A stretch of DNA of 5,446 nt from Minisyncoccota bacterium (GTDB taxonomy: Bacteria; Patescibacteriota; Minisyncoccia; Minisyncoccales; UBA5738), in NCBI GenBank assembly GCA_025453415.1, contig JALOQL010000074.1, positions 1 through 5,446 on the forward strand, read 5' to 3'. The translations under genes and the position numbers were made by a program. Each line of letters starts with the position of its first letter. The stretch's first letter is position 1. The notes under the pieces were generated by a model. It did not search any database, was not told where the DNA came from, and worked only from the letters and a program-made list of their open reading frames with translations. Shown here piece after piece: positions 5,254 through 5,446 of the stretch.

Positions 5254-5282
5254 TTGACAAAGCCAATAATAAATTATATTAA
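5254..5282 (+). promoter_or_regulatory. Candidate divergent promoter for the plus-strand membrane protein
   Basis: A perfect -35 box TTGACA lies at 5254-5259. The -10 is less clear: TATATT at 5275-5280 matches five of six but with a short 15-nt spacer, while TATTAA at 5277-5282 has a 17-nt spacer but only four matches. Transcription would start about 10 nt before the ATG at 5299, making a very short leader with no Shine-Dalgarno. Its -35 box is only 2 bp from the -35 box of the opposite promoter. Confidence 0.5.
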
Positions 5283-5298
5283 TTAACCAGTGATACAA

Positions 5299-5446
5299 AT
5301 GGATTCGGCAGAGATAGACTCGGTTATGCTAGTAATATGTGCTGCAATATTTTTTATATCATGGGCCTCAGCGAGTTCGCAGTATAAAAAATGCGCACCT
5401 ACCATTGGTTTATTGGTTATTGTATTGTATACGGTGGTTATTGGAT
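5299..5446 (+). CDS. Start of an unrecognised membrane protein (C-terminus outside window)
   Basis: From the ATG at 5299 the frame is open to the right edge, giving 49 residues. I do not recognise the family. The visible part starts with a short acidic segment MDSAEIDS, then a hydrophobic stretch VMLVICAAIFFISWASA (residues 9-25) that would span the membrane, a short polar turn with QYKKC (28-32), and a second hydrophobic stretch starting near PTIGLLVIVLYTVVIG (34-49). This suggests a small multi-pass membrane protein. Support comes from the candidate promoter just upstream and from being divergent to the operon; the base composition is more AT-rich than the minus-strand genes, as often for membrane segments. 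An inner ATG at 5326 would remove the acidic start. Being a short open end, it could still be a chance frame. Confidence 0.5.
   Translation, partial: MDSAEIDSVMLVICAAIFFISWASASSQYKKCAPTIGLLVIVLYTVVIG

Overview
The window looks like a piece of a small, streamlined bacterial genome, and I favour the Candidate Phyla Radiation (Patescibacteria). The reasons are a compact single-strand gene cluster with no canonical Shine-Dalgarno sites, divergent nucleotide-metabolism enzymes (a double-length ThyX and an archaeal-type dUTPase-like protein), and AT-rich spacers filled with short-period repeats. The bacterial GatB and Tmk argue against an archaeon. The phylum is an inference from style, not a demonstrated placement.

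Layout: positions 1-5151 form one minus-strand cluster, read from right to left as dcd (dCTP deaminase), a double-length ThyX (flavin-dependent thymidylate synthase), a dUTPase-like paralogue of Dcd, tmk (thymidylate kinase), deoC (deoxyribose-phosphate aldolase) and gatB (amidotransferase subunit B, cut by the left edge). A recognisable promoter (TTGGCG, 17 bp, TATAAT) sits upstream of dcd. Its transcript would begin with a leader of about 65 nt made almost entirely of one long hairpin that ends 3 nt before the dcd start codon. Facing away is a second promoter-like sequence and the beginning of a plus-strand membrane protein that leaves the window on the right.

How the genes fit together: Dcd would make dUTP from dCTP, the dUTPase-like protein would make dUMP, ThyX would methylate dUMP to dTMP, and Tmk would phosphorylate dTMP to dTDP. 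The cluster is therefore a compact route from dCTP towards dTTP. DeoC adds breakdown or recycling of deoxyribose 5-phosphate; gatB belongs to translation and is probably a passenger.

The most unusual features are: (i) two intergenic spacers in the operon, each built of degenerate 7-bp repeats arranged as an inverted repeat, with the same architecture but different heptamer sequences; (ii) the leader hairpin against the dcd start; (iii) the ThyX with two Thy1-type halves, in which only the second keeps the RHR-x7-S signature, plus a C-terminal cysteine cluster; (iv) the dUTPase-like protein, which lacks both the deaminase glutamate and the aspartate expected of a dUTPase. There is no CRISPR array, tRNA, rRNA or transposase in the window.
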